From Mesorhizobium mediterraneum (GTDB lineage: Bacteria; Pseudomonadota; Alphaproteobacteria; Rhizobiales; Rhizobiaceae), in NCBI RefSeq assembly GCF_002284565.1, contig NZ_NPKI01000008.1, positions 62,001 to 126,000 of the forward strand: a stretch of 64,000 bases of DNA, read 5' to 3'. The position numbers were made by a program, and so were the translations under genes. The notes under the pieces were generated by a model that worked only from the letters and a program-made list of their open reading frames with translations, made no database searches and was not told where the DNA came from. Positions 43,446 to 53,080 of the stretch are shown here, piece after piece (position 1 is the stretch's first letter; the number at the start of each line of letters is the position of its first letter).

Positions 43446-44705
43446 ATGAAGAAGCTTCTTATCGCGGCATTCGCCACCGTGCTGATGTCGGGTGCTGCAC
43501 TCGCCGACACGACGCTGAAGCTCGTGGAGGTGATCACCAGCCCCGAGCGCACCGAAACCCTGAAATCGATCGTCTCCAAATTCGAGGCTGCCAACCCGGG
43601 CACAAAGGTCGAGGTCATCTCGCTACCCTGGGGCGAGGCGTTCCAGAAATTCGCGACCATGGTGTCCGCCGGTGAAATTCCCGACGTCATGGAGATGCCG
43701 GACACGTGGCTCTCGCTCTATGCCAACAACGGCCTTCTCGAAAGCCTAGAACCCTATCTTGCCAAATGGGAGCACACCTCGGGCCTCACCGATCGCGCGC
43801 TAGAGCTCGGCCGCGACGTGAACAACACCGCCTACATGCTGCCCTATGGTTTCTATCTTCGGGCGATGTTCTACAACAAGAAGCTGTTCCAGGAGGCTGG
43901 TGTCGCCGAGCCGCCCAAGACGATGGACGAGTTCGTGGCGGCGTCGGAGAAAGTCTCCAAGCTTCCGGGCAAATATGGCTACTGCCTGCGCGGCGGGCCG
44001 GGTGGTCTCAACGGCTGGATGATGTTCGGCGCAACCATGGCCGGCTCCAACAAATTCTTCAATGAAGACGGCACCTCGACGATGAACAGCGAAGGCTGGG
44101 TCAAGGGACTGACCTGGGTCGTCGACCTCTACAAGAAGGGATTGGCGCCGAAGGACAGCGTCAACTGGGGCTTCAACGAAATCGTCGCCGGTTTCTACAC
44201 CGGCACCTGTGCCATGCTCGATCAGGATCCAGACGCGCTGATCGCAATCGCCGAGCGGATGAAGCCGGAAGACTACGGCGTCATGACCATGCCGAAGGGG
44301 CCGTCCGGCAAGACGTTTCCGACCATCGGCTACGCCGGTTGGTCGATGATGGCGGCCAGCCAGAACAAGGACCTCTCCTGGAAGCTGATCGAAACGCTCG
44401 AAGGGCCCGAGGGCAATGTCGAGTGGAACAAGCGCACCGGAGCGCTGCCGGTCCACAAGTCGGCCGAAAAGGATCCGTTCTACGCGAGCGAGCAGTTCAA
44501 GGGCTGGTTCGCCGAACTCGAGGACAAGGATGCGGTGCCGACGGTCATGCCGACCTACCTCGAGGAGTTCGCCTTCTTCAAGGACTCGATGGTCATCAAG
44601 ACCAGTCAACAGGCCCTGCTCGGCGACATCACGCCCGAGGAAATGGCCAACCAGTGGGCCGACTATTTGACCAAGGCGCAGCAGAAATTCCTGGCCAAGA
44701 AATAA
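43446..44705 (+). CDS. ABC transporter sugar-type substrate-binding protein
   Basis: The 419-residue periplasmic protein has a signal peptide ending 'SGAALA' at residue 20 with no lipobox, so it is soluble. The mature domain is of the extracellular solute-binding family 1 type (maltose/glycerol-phosphate cluster), with 'KFEAANPGTKVEVISLPWGEAFQKF' (quoted in part) and 'IPDVMEMPDTWLSLYANNG'. Aromatic residues line the later half. Ligand not identifiable; the upstream PLP enzyme hints at something other than a plain sugar. A strong stem-loop follows the stop, a common way to keep the binding-protein mRNA in excess of the permease mRNA. Confidence 0.9.
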   Translation: MKKLLIAAFATVLMSGAALADTTLKLVEVITSPERTETLKSIVSKFEAANPGTKVEVISLPWGEAFQKFATMVSAGEIPDVMEMPDTWLSLYANNGLLESLEPYLAKWEHTSGLTDRALELGRDVNNTAYMLPYGFYLRAMFYNKKLFQEAGVAEPPKTMDEFVAASEKVSKLPGKYGYCLRGGPGGLNGWMMFGATMAGSNKFFNEDGTSTMNSEGWVKGLTWVVDLYKKGLAPKDSVNWGFNEIVAGFYTGTCAMLDQDPDALIAIAERMKPEDYGVMTMPKGPSGKTFPTIGYAGWSMMAASQNKDLSWKLIETLEGPEGNVEWNKRTGALPVHKSAEKDPFYASEQFKGWFAELEDKDAVPTVMPTYLEEFAFFKDSMVIKTSQQALLGDITPEEMANQWADYLTKAQQKFLAKK

Positions 44706-44721
44706 ACGGCGCACCGCGAGC

Positions 44722-44752
44722 TTCGGAGCCGCTTATCGCGGGCGGCTCCGAA
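44722..44752 (+). promoter_or_regulatory. Stem-loop between binding-protein and permease genes
   Basis: An 11-bp perfect stem (TTCGGAGCCGC 44722-44732 / GCGGCTCCGAA 44742-44752) with a 9-nt loop lies 17 nt after the binding-protein stop and is not followed by a T-run. It fits an mRNA-stabilising or processing hairpin better than a terminator. Confidence 0.65.
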
Positions 44753-44809
44753 TAGGTCTCGTCCATGGTCGATTGGAAGGATGGCGAATTGGAACGAAAG
44801 CGTTAGCTG

Positions 44810-45745
44810 ATGGTTTTTGACGCCACCGCCGGCCTCCCGGAATCGCGCCGCCAGTCGCTGGTCGACCGGATCACGCGCCACGCCGAGCCATATCTTTACA
44901 CCGCCCCGGCGCTGATTCTGATCGTCACCATCATGCTGGCACCGCTGGTGCTTGGCCTGTCCTACGCCTTCCGCGACGTGCATTTGCTCAATCCCTTCTC
45001 TGGCGGCTATGTCGGGCTCGATCATTTTCGCACCCTTTATGACGATGACAATTTCTATCGGGCGCTGCGCAACACGTTGTGGTGGACCGGCGCATCCGTC
45101 TTGCTGCAATTCGTGTTCGGCCTGATCCTGGCGCTGTTGCTCGACCGGCCGTTTGCCGGCCGCGCCATCGCGCAGGCGCTGGTGTTCCTGCCCTGGGCGG
45201 TGCCGACCTTCCTGACCGGGCTCAATTGGGCGTGGCTGTTCAACCCCGTCATCGGACCGCTGCCGCATTGGCTTTATGCCCTCGGCCTCATGAGTGAGCC
45301 AGCCAACATCCTTTCAAATCCGCAGCTTGCCATGTGGGGACCAATCATTGCCAACGTCTGGTGGGGCATTCCCTTCTTCGCCATCACGCTGCTGGCCGCG
45401 CTCCAGGCCATCCCGCGCGACCTCTACGAAGCGGCGGCGATCGACGGCGCCGGTGCGGTCAGGCGGTTCACATCGATCACCTTGCCGTTCCTTGCGCCGA
45501 CCATTGCGATCACCGTGCTGTTGCGCACCGTCTGGATCTCGAATTTCGCCGACCTGATCATCGTCATGACCAGCGGCGGGCCGGCCGACCGCACGCAGAT
45601 CGTCGCGAGCTACATCTTCACGCAAGCCTTCAGGGCCCTTGATTTCGGCTATGCCTCGGCCATTGCGCTGGTGCTGCTCGTCCTGCTGCTCGCCTATTCG
45701 ATGCTGATCGTCATGCTGCGGCAAGTCCTGATGGACAGGGCCTGA
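44810..45745 (+). CDS. ABC transporter inner-membrane permease (MalF/UgpA type)
   Basis: The 311-residue permease has six membrane helices and the EAA loop 'YEAAAIDGAGAVRRFTSITLP' that contacts the ATPase (shown here in full as it is short). The N-terminus is cytoplasmic. It lies 104 bp after the binding-protein gene, separated by a stem-loop, and 18 bp before the second permease. Together with the next two genes it forms a complete carbohydrate-class importer. Confidence 0.92.
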   Translation: MVFDATAGLPESRRQSLVDRITRHAEPYLYTAPALILIVTIMLAPLVLGLSYAFRDVHLLNPFSGGYVGLDHFRTLYDDDNFYRALRNTLWWTGASVLLQFVFGLILALLLDRPFAGRAIAQALVFLPWAVPTFLTGLNWAWLFNPVIGPLPHWLYALGLMSEPANILSNPQLAMWGPIIANVWWGIPFFAITLLAALQAIPRDLYEAAAIDGAGAVRRFTSITLPFLAPTIAITVLLRTVWISNFADLIIVMTSGGPADRTQIVASYIFTQAFRALDFGYASAIALVLLVLLLAYSMLIVMLRQVLMDRA

Positions 45746-45763
45746 CGGATCGGGGATGACCAC

Positions 45764-46597
45764 ATGAACAGGTATTCGATCTTCGGCACCGCGCTGCACC
45801 GCCTGGCGATCCTCTGCTACGTGGTCTTTGCGCTGTTCCCGCTGTTCTGGCTGTTGAAAGTATCGGTCACGCCGAACGACCTGCTCTATTCGGAGGGCGT
45901 GCGGATGTGGCCGTCGCGGATGAGCTTTGAACATTTCCGCTTCGTGCTGGCCCACAGCGCATTCCCGGTCTTCTTCAGGAACAGCATGATCGTTGCCGGC
46001 GCGACGGCCGTGATCGTGACACTGCTCGCGTCCCTCTCTGGCTATGCGCTGTCGCGCTTCACCTTTCGCGGCAAATACTGGCTGGTCGCACTGATGCTGC
46101 TCACCCAGATGTTTCCATTGGTGATGCTGGTCGCGCCGATCTTCAAGATGCTCTCGCCGCTCGGGCTGACCAACAGCCTGACCGGACTGGTCGTCGTCTA
46201 CACCGCCTTCAACATTCCCTTCGCGACATTCCTGATGCAGTCGTTCTTCGACGGCATTCCCAAGGAGTTGGAGGAGGCGGCCAAGATCGATGGCGCCACG
46301 CAGTTCATGGCATTTCGCCAGATCGTCCTGCCGCTGACGCTGCCGGGCATTGCCGCGACGCTGGGTTTTGTGTTCACCGCCGCGTGGAGCGAACTGCTGT
46401 TCGCGTTGATGCTGATTTCGGGCAACAGCGCCGCCACGTTTCCGGTCGGTCTGCTCACCTTCGTGTCGAAGTTTTCGGTCGATTTCGGGCAGATGATGGC
46501 GGCCGGCGTGCTGGCGCTGATCCCGGCCTGCCTCTTCTTCCTGTTCATCCAGCGCTATCTGGTCCAAGGCCTGACGGCCGGCGCGGTCAAGGGCTGA
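45764..46597 (+). CDS. ABC transporter inner-membrane permease (MalG/UgpE type)
   Basis: The second, 277-residue permease has six membrane helices and an EAA loop 'ELEEAAKIDGATQFMAFRQIV'-like segment near residues 165-185, with the typical C-terminus 'YLVQGLTAGAVKG' of the MalG/UgpE group. It forms the heterodimeric channel with the preceding permease. The ATPase gene starts 10 bp downstream. The complete set and tight spacing support one operon from the GntR gene to the ATPase gene. Confidence 0.92.
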   Translation: MNRYSIFGTALHRLAILCYVVFALFPLFWLLKVSVTPNDLLYSEGVRMWPSRMSFEHFRFVLAHSAFPVFFRNSMIVAGATAVIVTLLASLSGYALSRFTFRGKYWLVALMLLTQMFPLVMLVAPIFKMLSPLGLTNSLTGLVVVYTAFNIPFATFLMQSFFDGIPKELEEAAKIDGATQFMAFRQIVLPLTLPGIAATLGFVFTAAWSELLFALMLISGNSAATFPVGLLTFVSKFSVDFGQMMAAGVLALIPACLFFLFIQRYLVQGLTAGAVKG

Positions 46598-46607
46598 GTG
46601 AGGTTTC

Positions 46608-47708
<1,101 letters not shown>

Positions 47709-47743
47709 TCCTCCGTTCGGTTTCAGATCATTCGAATTTTCCC

Positions 47744-47938
47744 AAAACCGGTTCCCACCCTTGAGGCCGATGCTATTGTCTATCTTGGCACCGCCGAATT
47801 CGATACGACATTCGATCTCGGCCTCGACATGGGTCCTGGACGAGATGGAACGCGCCCGCGACGGCGCTAGACCATGATCCCGAACCGAAGGTCAGCGAAG
47901 CAAAAAGTGGGAACCGGTTTTCGGATAAGATCATGGTC
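47744..47938. repeat. Composite palindromic repeat downstream of the ABC operon
   Basis: A 15-bp perfect inverted repeat (AAAACCGGTTCCCAC 47744-47758 / GTGGGAACCGGTTTT 47907-47921) encloses about 148 bp. A second inverted pair, GACCATGATC (47870-47879) / GATCATGGTC (47929-47938), interlocks with it. Both words are typical of palindromes dispersed in rhizobial genomes. No gene was seen between 47709 and 47968. Confidence 0.7.
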
Positions 47939-47968
47939 AAACAACAAGAGGGCTAGGTAGTTGAGCGC

Positions 47969-48586
47969 ATGCGCTTTCTGTTTCTTCTGATCCTGCTCGC
48001 CGGCACCGGCATCGGCGTCGTCTATCCCTGGGCGATGACCAATTTCTCCGGCCATGAGATCGGCACCTGGCGGGTCTACGAACAGGGCCGGTTCAAGCCG
48101 GTGACAGTGCCGCTGGCCGCTCGCGATGCGCCGGTGCGGGTGCTGGTCGACCTCACCGCCAGGACCGAACGCATCGTCGTCTCGCAACAGCGCACCGTGC
48201 TGACGCTGACCGCCGCCACCGGCGGCAGGACGGTGCTCGCCTCGACGCTGCAATTCACCCATTCGGAAAATCCGCGCCAGGTCAGCCCGCAGCTGCCGGA
48301 CAAGATCTTCCGCGACGAGGCAGGCCTGATCCCGACAGTCAGCCCCGGCCCTTACATCTTCACCGTTGGCGCCGGCGACGCCGAGGGCATCGAGATGCGG
48401 GCGGTGGACCTCTTGCTGCGCTCCGGCGTCGGCGAGATCGACAGCCGGGCGCGGCCGGTCGGGTTTTCGCTGATGGCGGCCGGCCTGATCGGATTGCTGT
48501 TGGCGCTGCGTTTCGGCGGCGGCGGCCGGCCGCAAAATCCGAATTCGCAGCCGCCACCGCCGCGCTGGGGCAGGGGCTCGAATTAG
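47969..48586 (+). CDS. Hypothetical membrane-anchored protein
   Basis: The 205-residue product has an N-terminal hydrophobic segment (about 2-22, signal anchor), a periplasmic beta-rich domain ('VPLAARDAPVRVLVDLTARTERIVVSQQRTVLTLTA', of which only the pattern matters), a second membrane helix near 168-185 and a Pro-rich cytoplasmic tail. The topology would put about 140 residues outside. I do not recognise the family. It sits 3 bp before rlmJ and may be co-transcribed with it, though no functional link is apparent. Confidence 0.6.
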   Translation: MRFLFLLILLAGTGIGVVYPWAMTNFSGHEIGTWRVYEQGRFKPVTVPLAARDAPVRVLVDLTARTERIVVSQQRTVLTLTAATGGRTVLASTLQFTHSENPRQVSPQLPDKIFRDEAGLIPTVSPGPYIFTVGAGDAEGIEMRAVDLLLRSGVGEIDSRARPVGFSLMAAGLIGLLLALRFGGGGRPQNPNSQPPPPRWGRGSN

Positions 48587-48589
48587 CTC

Positions 48590-49435
48590 GTGAATTATCG
48601 CCACGCCTATCACGCCGGAAACTTCGCCGATGTCGTCAAGCATGTCGTGCTGAGCCGGCTCGTCGAATATCTGAAACAGAAGGACAAGGCGTTTCGCGTC
48701 ATCGACACCCATGCCGGCATCGGCCGCTACGACCTGTCGTCGACCGAAGCGCAAAAGACCGGCGAATGGCAAGGCGGCATCGGCCGGCTGGTCGATGCCG
48801 CATTGGATGTGCCGGCGGCAGCACTCCTGGCGCCTTATCTGGAAGCCGTCCGTTCGCTCAATCCCGAAGGCGGCGTGAAAAAATATCCGGGCTCGCCGCT
48901 GATCGCGCGTCATCTCATGCGCAAGCAGGACCGGCTGACGGCGATCGAACTGCATCGCCAGGATGCGGCGAAGCTGGGGGCGCTATTCCAAGGCGATTTC
49001 CAGACCCGGGTGATCGAGCTCGACGGCTGGCTGGCGCTCGGCGCGCATCTGCCGCCGAAGGAAAAACGTGGCCTCGTGCTGGTCGATCCGCCATTTGAGG
49101 CGGAGGGTGAGTTTGCCCGCCTGATCGAGGGGCTGCGCAAAGCGCACAAGCGCTGGCCGGGCGGCATCTATGCGCTGTGGTATCCGGTCAAGGACCGCAA
49201 GGCGGTCGCCGCCTTCCGGAAGGCGCTGGTGCAGTCGGGCATTCCGAAGCTGCTCGACATCGGCTTCGAGATCAGGCCGCTATCGGCCGAGCCCAGCCTC
49301 GACGGCAGCGGCATGGTGGTGGTCAACCCGCCGTTCACGCTGGAAGGTGAATTGCGCACGCTGCTGCCGGCGCTACATAGGCTTCTCGTGGTCGAACAGC
49401 CGGCGCACTGGACGCTGGAATGGCTGGCGGCATAG
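48590..49435 (+). CDS. rlmJ: 23S rRNA (adenine2030-N6)-methyltransferase
   Basis: RlmJ methylates A2030 in 23S rRNA. The 281-residue product opens with 'NYRHAYHAGNFADVVKHVVL', has 'VIDTHAGIGRYDLSS' (SAM motif) and the catalytic 'LVDPPFE' (DPPF), all hallmarks of the family. The start is GTG 48590; the conserved N-terminus follows at once and no ATG fits. It lies 3 bp after the hypothetical membrane protein gene. Confidence 0.94.
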   Translation: MNYRHAYHAGNFADVVKHVVLSRLVEYLKQKDKAFRVIDTHAGIGRYDLSSTEAQKTGEWQGGIGRLVDAALDVPAAALLAPYLEAVRSLNPEGGVKKYPGSPLIARHLMRKQDRLTAIELHRQDAAKLGALFQGDFQTRVIELDGWLALGAHLPPKEKRGLVLVDPPFEAEGEFARLIEGLRKAHKRWPGGIYALWYPVKDRKAVAAFRKALVQSGIPKLLDIGFEIRPLSAEPSLDGSGMVVVNPPFTLEGELRTLLPALHRLLVVEQPAHWTLEWLAA

Positions 49436-49567
49436 GGCGGCAGAGGTATTCGCGCGCCTGCCTCGGTTGAAGGCAATTTCAAACTAAGAAACCATCGTCT
49501 CTACAACCGCTTGACCGCGCGCAAGCGAATCCGCACAGTGCGCGCAAATCGACCATAAGAGGCTGCC

Positions 49568-50020
49568 ATGACTCGCTTCGCCCAATCCGCCCTTGCCGCA
49601 CTGATCGCCCTTTGCACGCCGCTCGGCACATCCCTCGCTGTCACTCAGGCAGCAAAGGCGGCCGACCTTGCCGTCTATACCGACGAAGACAGCGGCGTTT
49701 GCGGCGAGGCCTGGGTGCTGAACAAGATCACCAGCCGCTTCTCCTACCAGGTGCACCACGTGCCGAATCTGCCCGATGTGGAGATCACCGATTTCCAGCG
49801 CATCCACCAGCACCGCTATTTCCCGGCCAATGACACCTGGCCGATCGGCCGCCGTTATTGCGGCGCCACCGTCAGCCTCTCCGACGGCCACGCCCGCACC
49901 ATCTGGTATCTGATCGAGGAAGGGCAGGGCTTTGCCTCGATCGGTGACAATGTCGAATTCTGCGTCTCGGGCTTCGACCGCTGGATGGTCTACAACGGCC
50001 GCTGCCGCGTCCTGCGCTGA
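49568..50020 (+). CDS. Secreted hypothetical protein with four cysteines
   Basis: The 150-residue product has a signal peptide (cleavage near 'AKAADLA', about residue 33). The compact mature domain has four cysteines ('SGVCGEAW', 'RRYCGATV', 'VEFCVSG', 'NGRCRVL'), likely forming two disulfides in the periplasm. Aromatic residues are frequent. I do not recognise the family. Its last 31 bp overlap the 3' end of the convergent regulator gene, an unusual overlap for unrelated genes. Confidence 0.65.
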   Translation: MTRFAQSALAALIALCTPLGTSLAVTQAAKAADLAVYTDEDSGVCGEAWVLNKITSRFSYQVHHVPNLPDVEITDFQRIHQHRYFPANDTWPIGRRYCGATVSLSDGHARTIWYLIEEGQGFASIGDNVEFCVSGFDRWMVYNGRCRVLR

Positions 50021-50331
50021 CCGCGTTTAACTGGCTGCTCCGCCTCATCGAGAATTTTGCGAAGGAACGCGACGTGACCGCGAAAGGCGCGTCGTCCAAT
50101 TGACGTCGCCTTGACGCGCGTTCGCGGCCGGCGTCCGACGAACAGCTTTTCGACATCGATATATCCCGCCTTGGCAAGCGTATCGATATGCGCGCCGAGA
50201 TTGCCGTCAGTCGCATCGACGATGGCCTTCAATCGGGTGAATTCCAGCGCTTCGCGCCTTTCCAGAGAATTCAGCGCCGCCATGATCCTGAGCCGCACGC
50301 TCTGGTGGATGATTTCGTCGGCAGCCATCAT
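49990..50331 (-). CDS. Winged-helix DNA-binding regulator (ArsR/MarR-like)
   Basis: The 113-residue product is a single winged-helix domain: 'QSVRLRIMAALNSLE' (helix 1), 'FTRLKAIVDATDGNLGAHIDTLAKAGYIDVEK' (recognition helix 'DGNLGAHIDTL', then the wing). It ends in a Lys/Arg-rich tail. This matches the transcriptional regulators grouped as HTH_34 or PadR/MarR-like. No ligand-binding domain is present. ATG 50331 is used (50328 is possible). In many genomes such regulators precede a membrane protein gene that they control; none follows here, and the downstream end overlaps the secreted-protein gene. Confidence 0.8.
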   Translation of the reverse strand: MMAADEIIHQSVRLRIMAALNSLERREALEFTRLKAIVDATDGNLGAHIDTLAKAGYIDVEKLFVGRRPRTRVKATSIGRRAFRGHVAFLRKILDEAEQPVKRGQRRTRQRPL

Positions 50332-50894
50332 CGGGCCTGCTGTGGTGTCCGGCGTTCAGTCTCACTGATCTTGGCCAGCGCTGCTCGATCTTGCGCGAAT
50401 GACATTGCGCTTCTCCCGCATACTGCAGAATACTCTGCGACATGGAGTAATCTGTCAATCTTAGCAAAAAGGGATGATGCGAGCGAAGGCCGTTGCCCTC
50501 ATAGAGCTCAGGCAAGCTCATGGCGCAGAACGGATCGCGCTTTGCTTTTGTCGCTTGTGTAGACCGTCCGTTTGCACAAGACGACGAGATCAATGAAGCA
50601 GCGCATCATGGTGTTGCCGGTCGATGATCAACGAGCAAAAACGCTTGCTAACCTTCAGCGTTTCGTAGCGGGATTGGTTCCGGTAAAGCGGGCAGAATGT
50701 CTGTCGCAAACCCTCGGCAAAGGTCGAAGAGCAGCACCGGCATTTTGTGAAATCAGCACGAGCTTGTGTCGCCTGTAACCAAAACTTAAACTGCAAAATT
50801 CATGCTGATGCTTCGCTGGCTAGCAAGCCGCGAGTCAGATATGCATTGCACGCCGGGTCACTAATGGCCGTCGGCACAACGGAAGGGGCATGAC
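50332..50894. other. Intergenic stretch without a convincing gene
   Basis: No family-like product could be found on either strand. The region must contain the promoter of the regulator, read leftward, and that of the histone-like gene, read rightward. Codon usage in the short open frames is irregular and base composition is somewhat lower in GC than in the flanking genes. Confidence 0.4.
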
Positions 50895-51374
50895 ATGGCT
50901 AAACAGTCATCCAAAGCGCCGGCATCCAAGTCACCGGCAAAGAAGTCACCGGCAAAGAAAGCACCGGTAAAAGCAGCGGCGGCGAAAGTCGCAACCGCTG
51001 TGAAGAAAGCGGCACCTGCTGCCAAGCCGAAGGCCGCCGCGGCCAAGGCAAAAGCAGCGCCGGCCAAGAAGCCGGCCGCGAAAGCCGCGGCAAAACCGGC
51101 AGTGAAGAAAGCAGCGCCTGCCAAGGCCAAAGCGGCACCTGCCAAGGCCAAGGCTGCGCCGGCCAAGGCAAAAGCAGCTCCGGCCAAGAAGCCAGCTGCA
51201 AAGGCCGCGGCAAAGCCGGCAGTGAAAAAAGCTGCACCTGCCAAGACTGCACCGGCCAAGAAGGCTGCGCCCGCAAAGAAAGCGGCGGCAGCGAAGTCTT
51301 CCGCAGCCGTGAAGAAAGCAGCGCCTGCGGCCAAGCCGAAGGCGGCGCCTGCGAAGGCGAAGGCCAAGAAGTAA
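50895..51374 (+). CDS. Histone H1-like Lys/Ala/Pro-rich protein
   Basis: The 159-residue product is almost only Lys, Ala and Pro, in AAPAK- and KKPA-type repeats, as in the tail of histone H1 and in bacterial nucleoid proteins of the Hc1/AlgP kind. It lacks a globular DNA-binding head. Residues 51-77 recur as residues 91-117, a 120-bp direct duplication, and 34-48 recurs near 137-151. It is expected to coat DNA non-specifically; a role in stationary-phase compaction is inference. AAGGGG precedes the ATG. Repeat length may vary among strains. Confidence 0.8.
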   Translation: MAKQSSKAPASKSPAKKSPAKKAPVKAAAAKVATAVKKAAPAAKPKAAAAKAKAAPAKKPAAKAAAKPAVKKAAPAKAKAAPAKAKAAPAKAKAAPAKKPAAKAAAKPAVKKAAPAKTAPAKKAAPAKKAAAAKSSAAVKKAAPAAKPKAAPAKAKAKK

Positions 51375-51508
51375 ATCGCCTTTCTTCGCACGCGGAGGGC
51401 AGTACTGAGGACAGTTGAGGGCGGGTGCCGGACAGGCGCCTCGCTCGCTGGTTCGGTGCTCGGGCGAGCAGACAGAGGCGGAGGGAAGACAGCTTTTCGC
51501 AGCTCCCA

Positions 51509-51532
51509 GGACTTCGCCCTACGGCGAAGTCC
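51509..51532 (+). terminator. Perfect hairpin downstream of the histone-like gene
   Basis: GGACTTCGCC (51509-51518) and GGCGAAGTCC (51523-51532) form a 10-bp perfect stem with loop CTAC, about 135 nt after the stop. There is no T-run, so it may be an mRNA 3'-end stabiliser or part of a dispersed repeat. The remaining 51375-51709 holds no recognisable gene. Confidence 0.4.
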
Positions 51533-51709
51533 GGTGGGGCATTTCCTTGCGCCCGGAAGGACAGATCTGCTCACGTCTGCTCTGCTTATCGCGTCTAGAT
51601 CGATGTTGAGACAACTGCTGCTTGCTGGCGGCTGGTTTTCCCGCTTTTGGCCGTTGATCGGCGGAAGCTGATCGGTCAACAGTGCCCGCTGGCAAACAGG
51701 AACCCGATC

Positions 51710-52306
51710 ATGCCCAGACTGCTCTACGCTGCCACGTCCCCCTACAGTTCAAAGGTGCGCATGGCCGCGCTTTATGCCGGCATTGCCGTCGATCTCGTGC
51801 CGGTAAAAACCGAAGACAAGCCGGCTGAGCTGATTGGCGCCAACCCGCTCGGCAAGATTCCAACGCTGGTGCTCGACGACGGTCGTTCGATTCACGACAG
51901 CCGCGCCATTACCCAGCATCTCAATCGCGTGTCGAAGAACGCGCTGTTTCCGCGCAATCCCGACAAGCGCCTTGAGGCGGAAGTGCTTGAAGCGCTGGCC
52001 GATGGCATCTGCGACTGCGCGCTGTCAATGGTCTATGAGCGGCGCACGCGCCCCGAAGACATGGTGTACCAACCCTGGCTCGACCGCCAGTGGGCGAAAA
52101 TAACCGGTGCGCTCGATCTGCTCAACGCCAATCCGCCAAAGCTGCCCAAGAAGATCACCGCCGGCCAGATGGCGCTGCGCGCCTGCCTTGGCTATCTCTC
52201 ACTGCGCTTTGCCGGAAAATGGGAAAAGGGCCGCAGCCGGCTGGTCCGCTGGGCAGCGCGTTTCGACGAGAAGTTCCCGGAGCTGAAACCCTGCGTTCCG
52301 GGGTGA
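51710..52306 (+). CDS. Glutathione S-transferase family protein
   Basis: The 198-residue product has the N-terminal thioredoxin-like domain (about 1-75) with 'SPYSSKVRMAALYAGI' and the glutathione-binding 'NPLGKIPTLVLDDG' plus 'HDSRAITQHL', then the helical C-terminal domain. The serine in 'SPYSSK' is in the position of the catalytic residue. GSTs conjugate glutathione to electrophiles or reduce peroxides; the substrate is unknown. ATG 51710 fits the family start; a longer frame to 51647 is probably not translated. Confidence 0.85.
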   Translation: MPRLLYAATSPYSSKVRMAALYAGIAVDLVPVKTEDKPAELIGANPLGKIPTLVLDDGRSIHDSRAITQHLNRVSKNALFPRNPDKRLEAEVLEALADGICDCALSMVYERRTRPEDMVYQPWLDRQWAKITGALDLLNANPPKLPKKITAGQMALRACLGYLSLRFAGKWEKGRSRLVRWAARFDEKFPELKPCVPG

Positions 52307-52331
52307 GTGCCTGAAGCGGGGCTGCCGACCG

Positions 52332-52943
52332 ATGGGTGGCGATTTGATCTGTCGTTTACTTGCCCTGATCATTTGTCTGTCCGCTTGTACTGGCATTGGC
52401 CTTGAACTCAGCACCTTGATGAATGGTGGCGCCTCGATATTCGGCTCGCTATGGGTGTTGATTGGATATTTCACGATCCTGACCAACGGTCTGGTCGCCG
52501 TCGTATTCGGAGCCGCCGCATTCCTCGGGGAGCGTTTCGATCACCCACGGTTGGTGGCGGGGGTTGCCGCCGTCATGGCCTTGGTCGGCGTGATTTTCGC
52601 GTTGCTGCTCCAAGGGCTGCGCACCTTGGCTGGCGCCACCGCTGAAGCAAACTTTCTGCTCCATCAGCTCAACCCTGTTCTTGTCGTATTGTTCTGGCTG
52701 CTGTTCACGCGAAAGGGGACGCTCTCGTGGCGCGATCCGCTTCTCTGGGCGCTCTATCCCCTGGTGTATCTAGCCTATGCCCTGGCTCGTGGCGCCGCTG
52801 AAGGGAAATACGCTTACCCGTTCATAGATGTGCCCGCGAATGGCTGGGTCGGGGCGATGTCAAATGCCGTCGTGATCGCTCTCGGTTTTGTCGCAGCAGC
52901 CGAAGCCCTGGTCTTGATCGACCGAATGCTGGCCCGACGCTGA
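52332..52943 (+). CDS. Pr6Pr-family six-helix membrane protein
   Basis: The 203-residue product has six membrane helices and the family pattern 'FGSLWVLIGYFTILTNGLVAVV' in helix 2 and 'LLHQLNPVLVVLFWLLF' around helix 4, with conserved His and Asn. Pr6Pr proteins are annotated only by fold and are distantly related to FAR-17a/AIG1-type lipid hydrolases; no function is established in bacteria. The gene follows the GST gene by 25 bp and ends before a strong bidirectional terminator. Confidence 0.75.
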   Translation: MGGDLICRLLALIICLSACTGIGLELSTLMNGGASIFGSLWVLIGYFTILTNGLVAVVFGAAAFLGERFDHPRLVAGVAAVMALVGVIFALLLQGLRTLAGATAEANFLLHQLNPVLVVLFWLLFTRKGTLSWRDPLLWALYPLVYLAYALARGAAEGKYAYPFIDVPANGWVGAMSNAVVIALGFVAAAEALVLIDRMLARR

Positions 52944-53031
52944 CCTCGAGATCATGCGTGGTTGCGTCGACAGGCAAGATGCCCTCGCACCGCAAGGTGA
53001 CGTATCGGCGGCAAGGCAGGCGCCGGGCAAA

Positions 53032-53060
53032 AAAAAGCCGGGCACGAGGCCCGGCTTTTT
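53032..53060. terminator. Bidirectional Rho-independent terminator
   Basis: A perfect 12-bp stem (AAAAAGCCGGGC 53032-53043 / GCCCGGCTTTTT 53049-53060) with a 5-nt loop has an A-run on one side and a T-run on the other. It lies between the convergent Pr6Pr gene and the porin gene and serves both. Confidence 0.9.
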
Positions 53061-53080
53061 CGTGTCGTGGCTTGGACGAC

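Noticed and set aside
50572..50778. Short plus-strand frame before the histone-like gene
   Set aside because: It has no ribosome-binding site, no recognisable motif and irregular composition.
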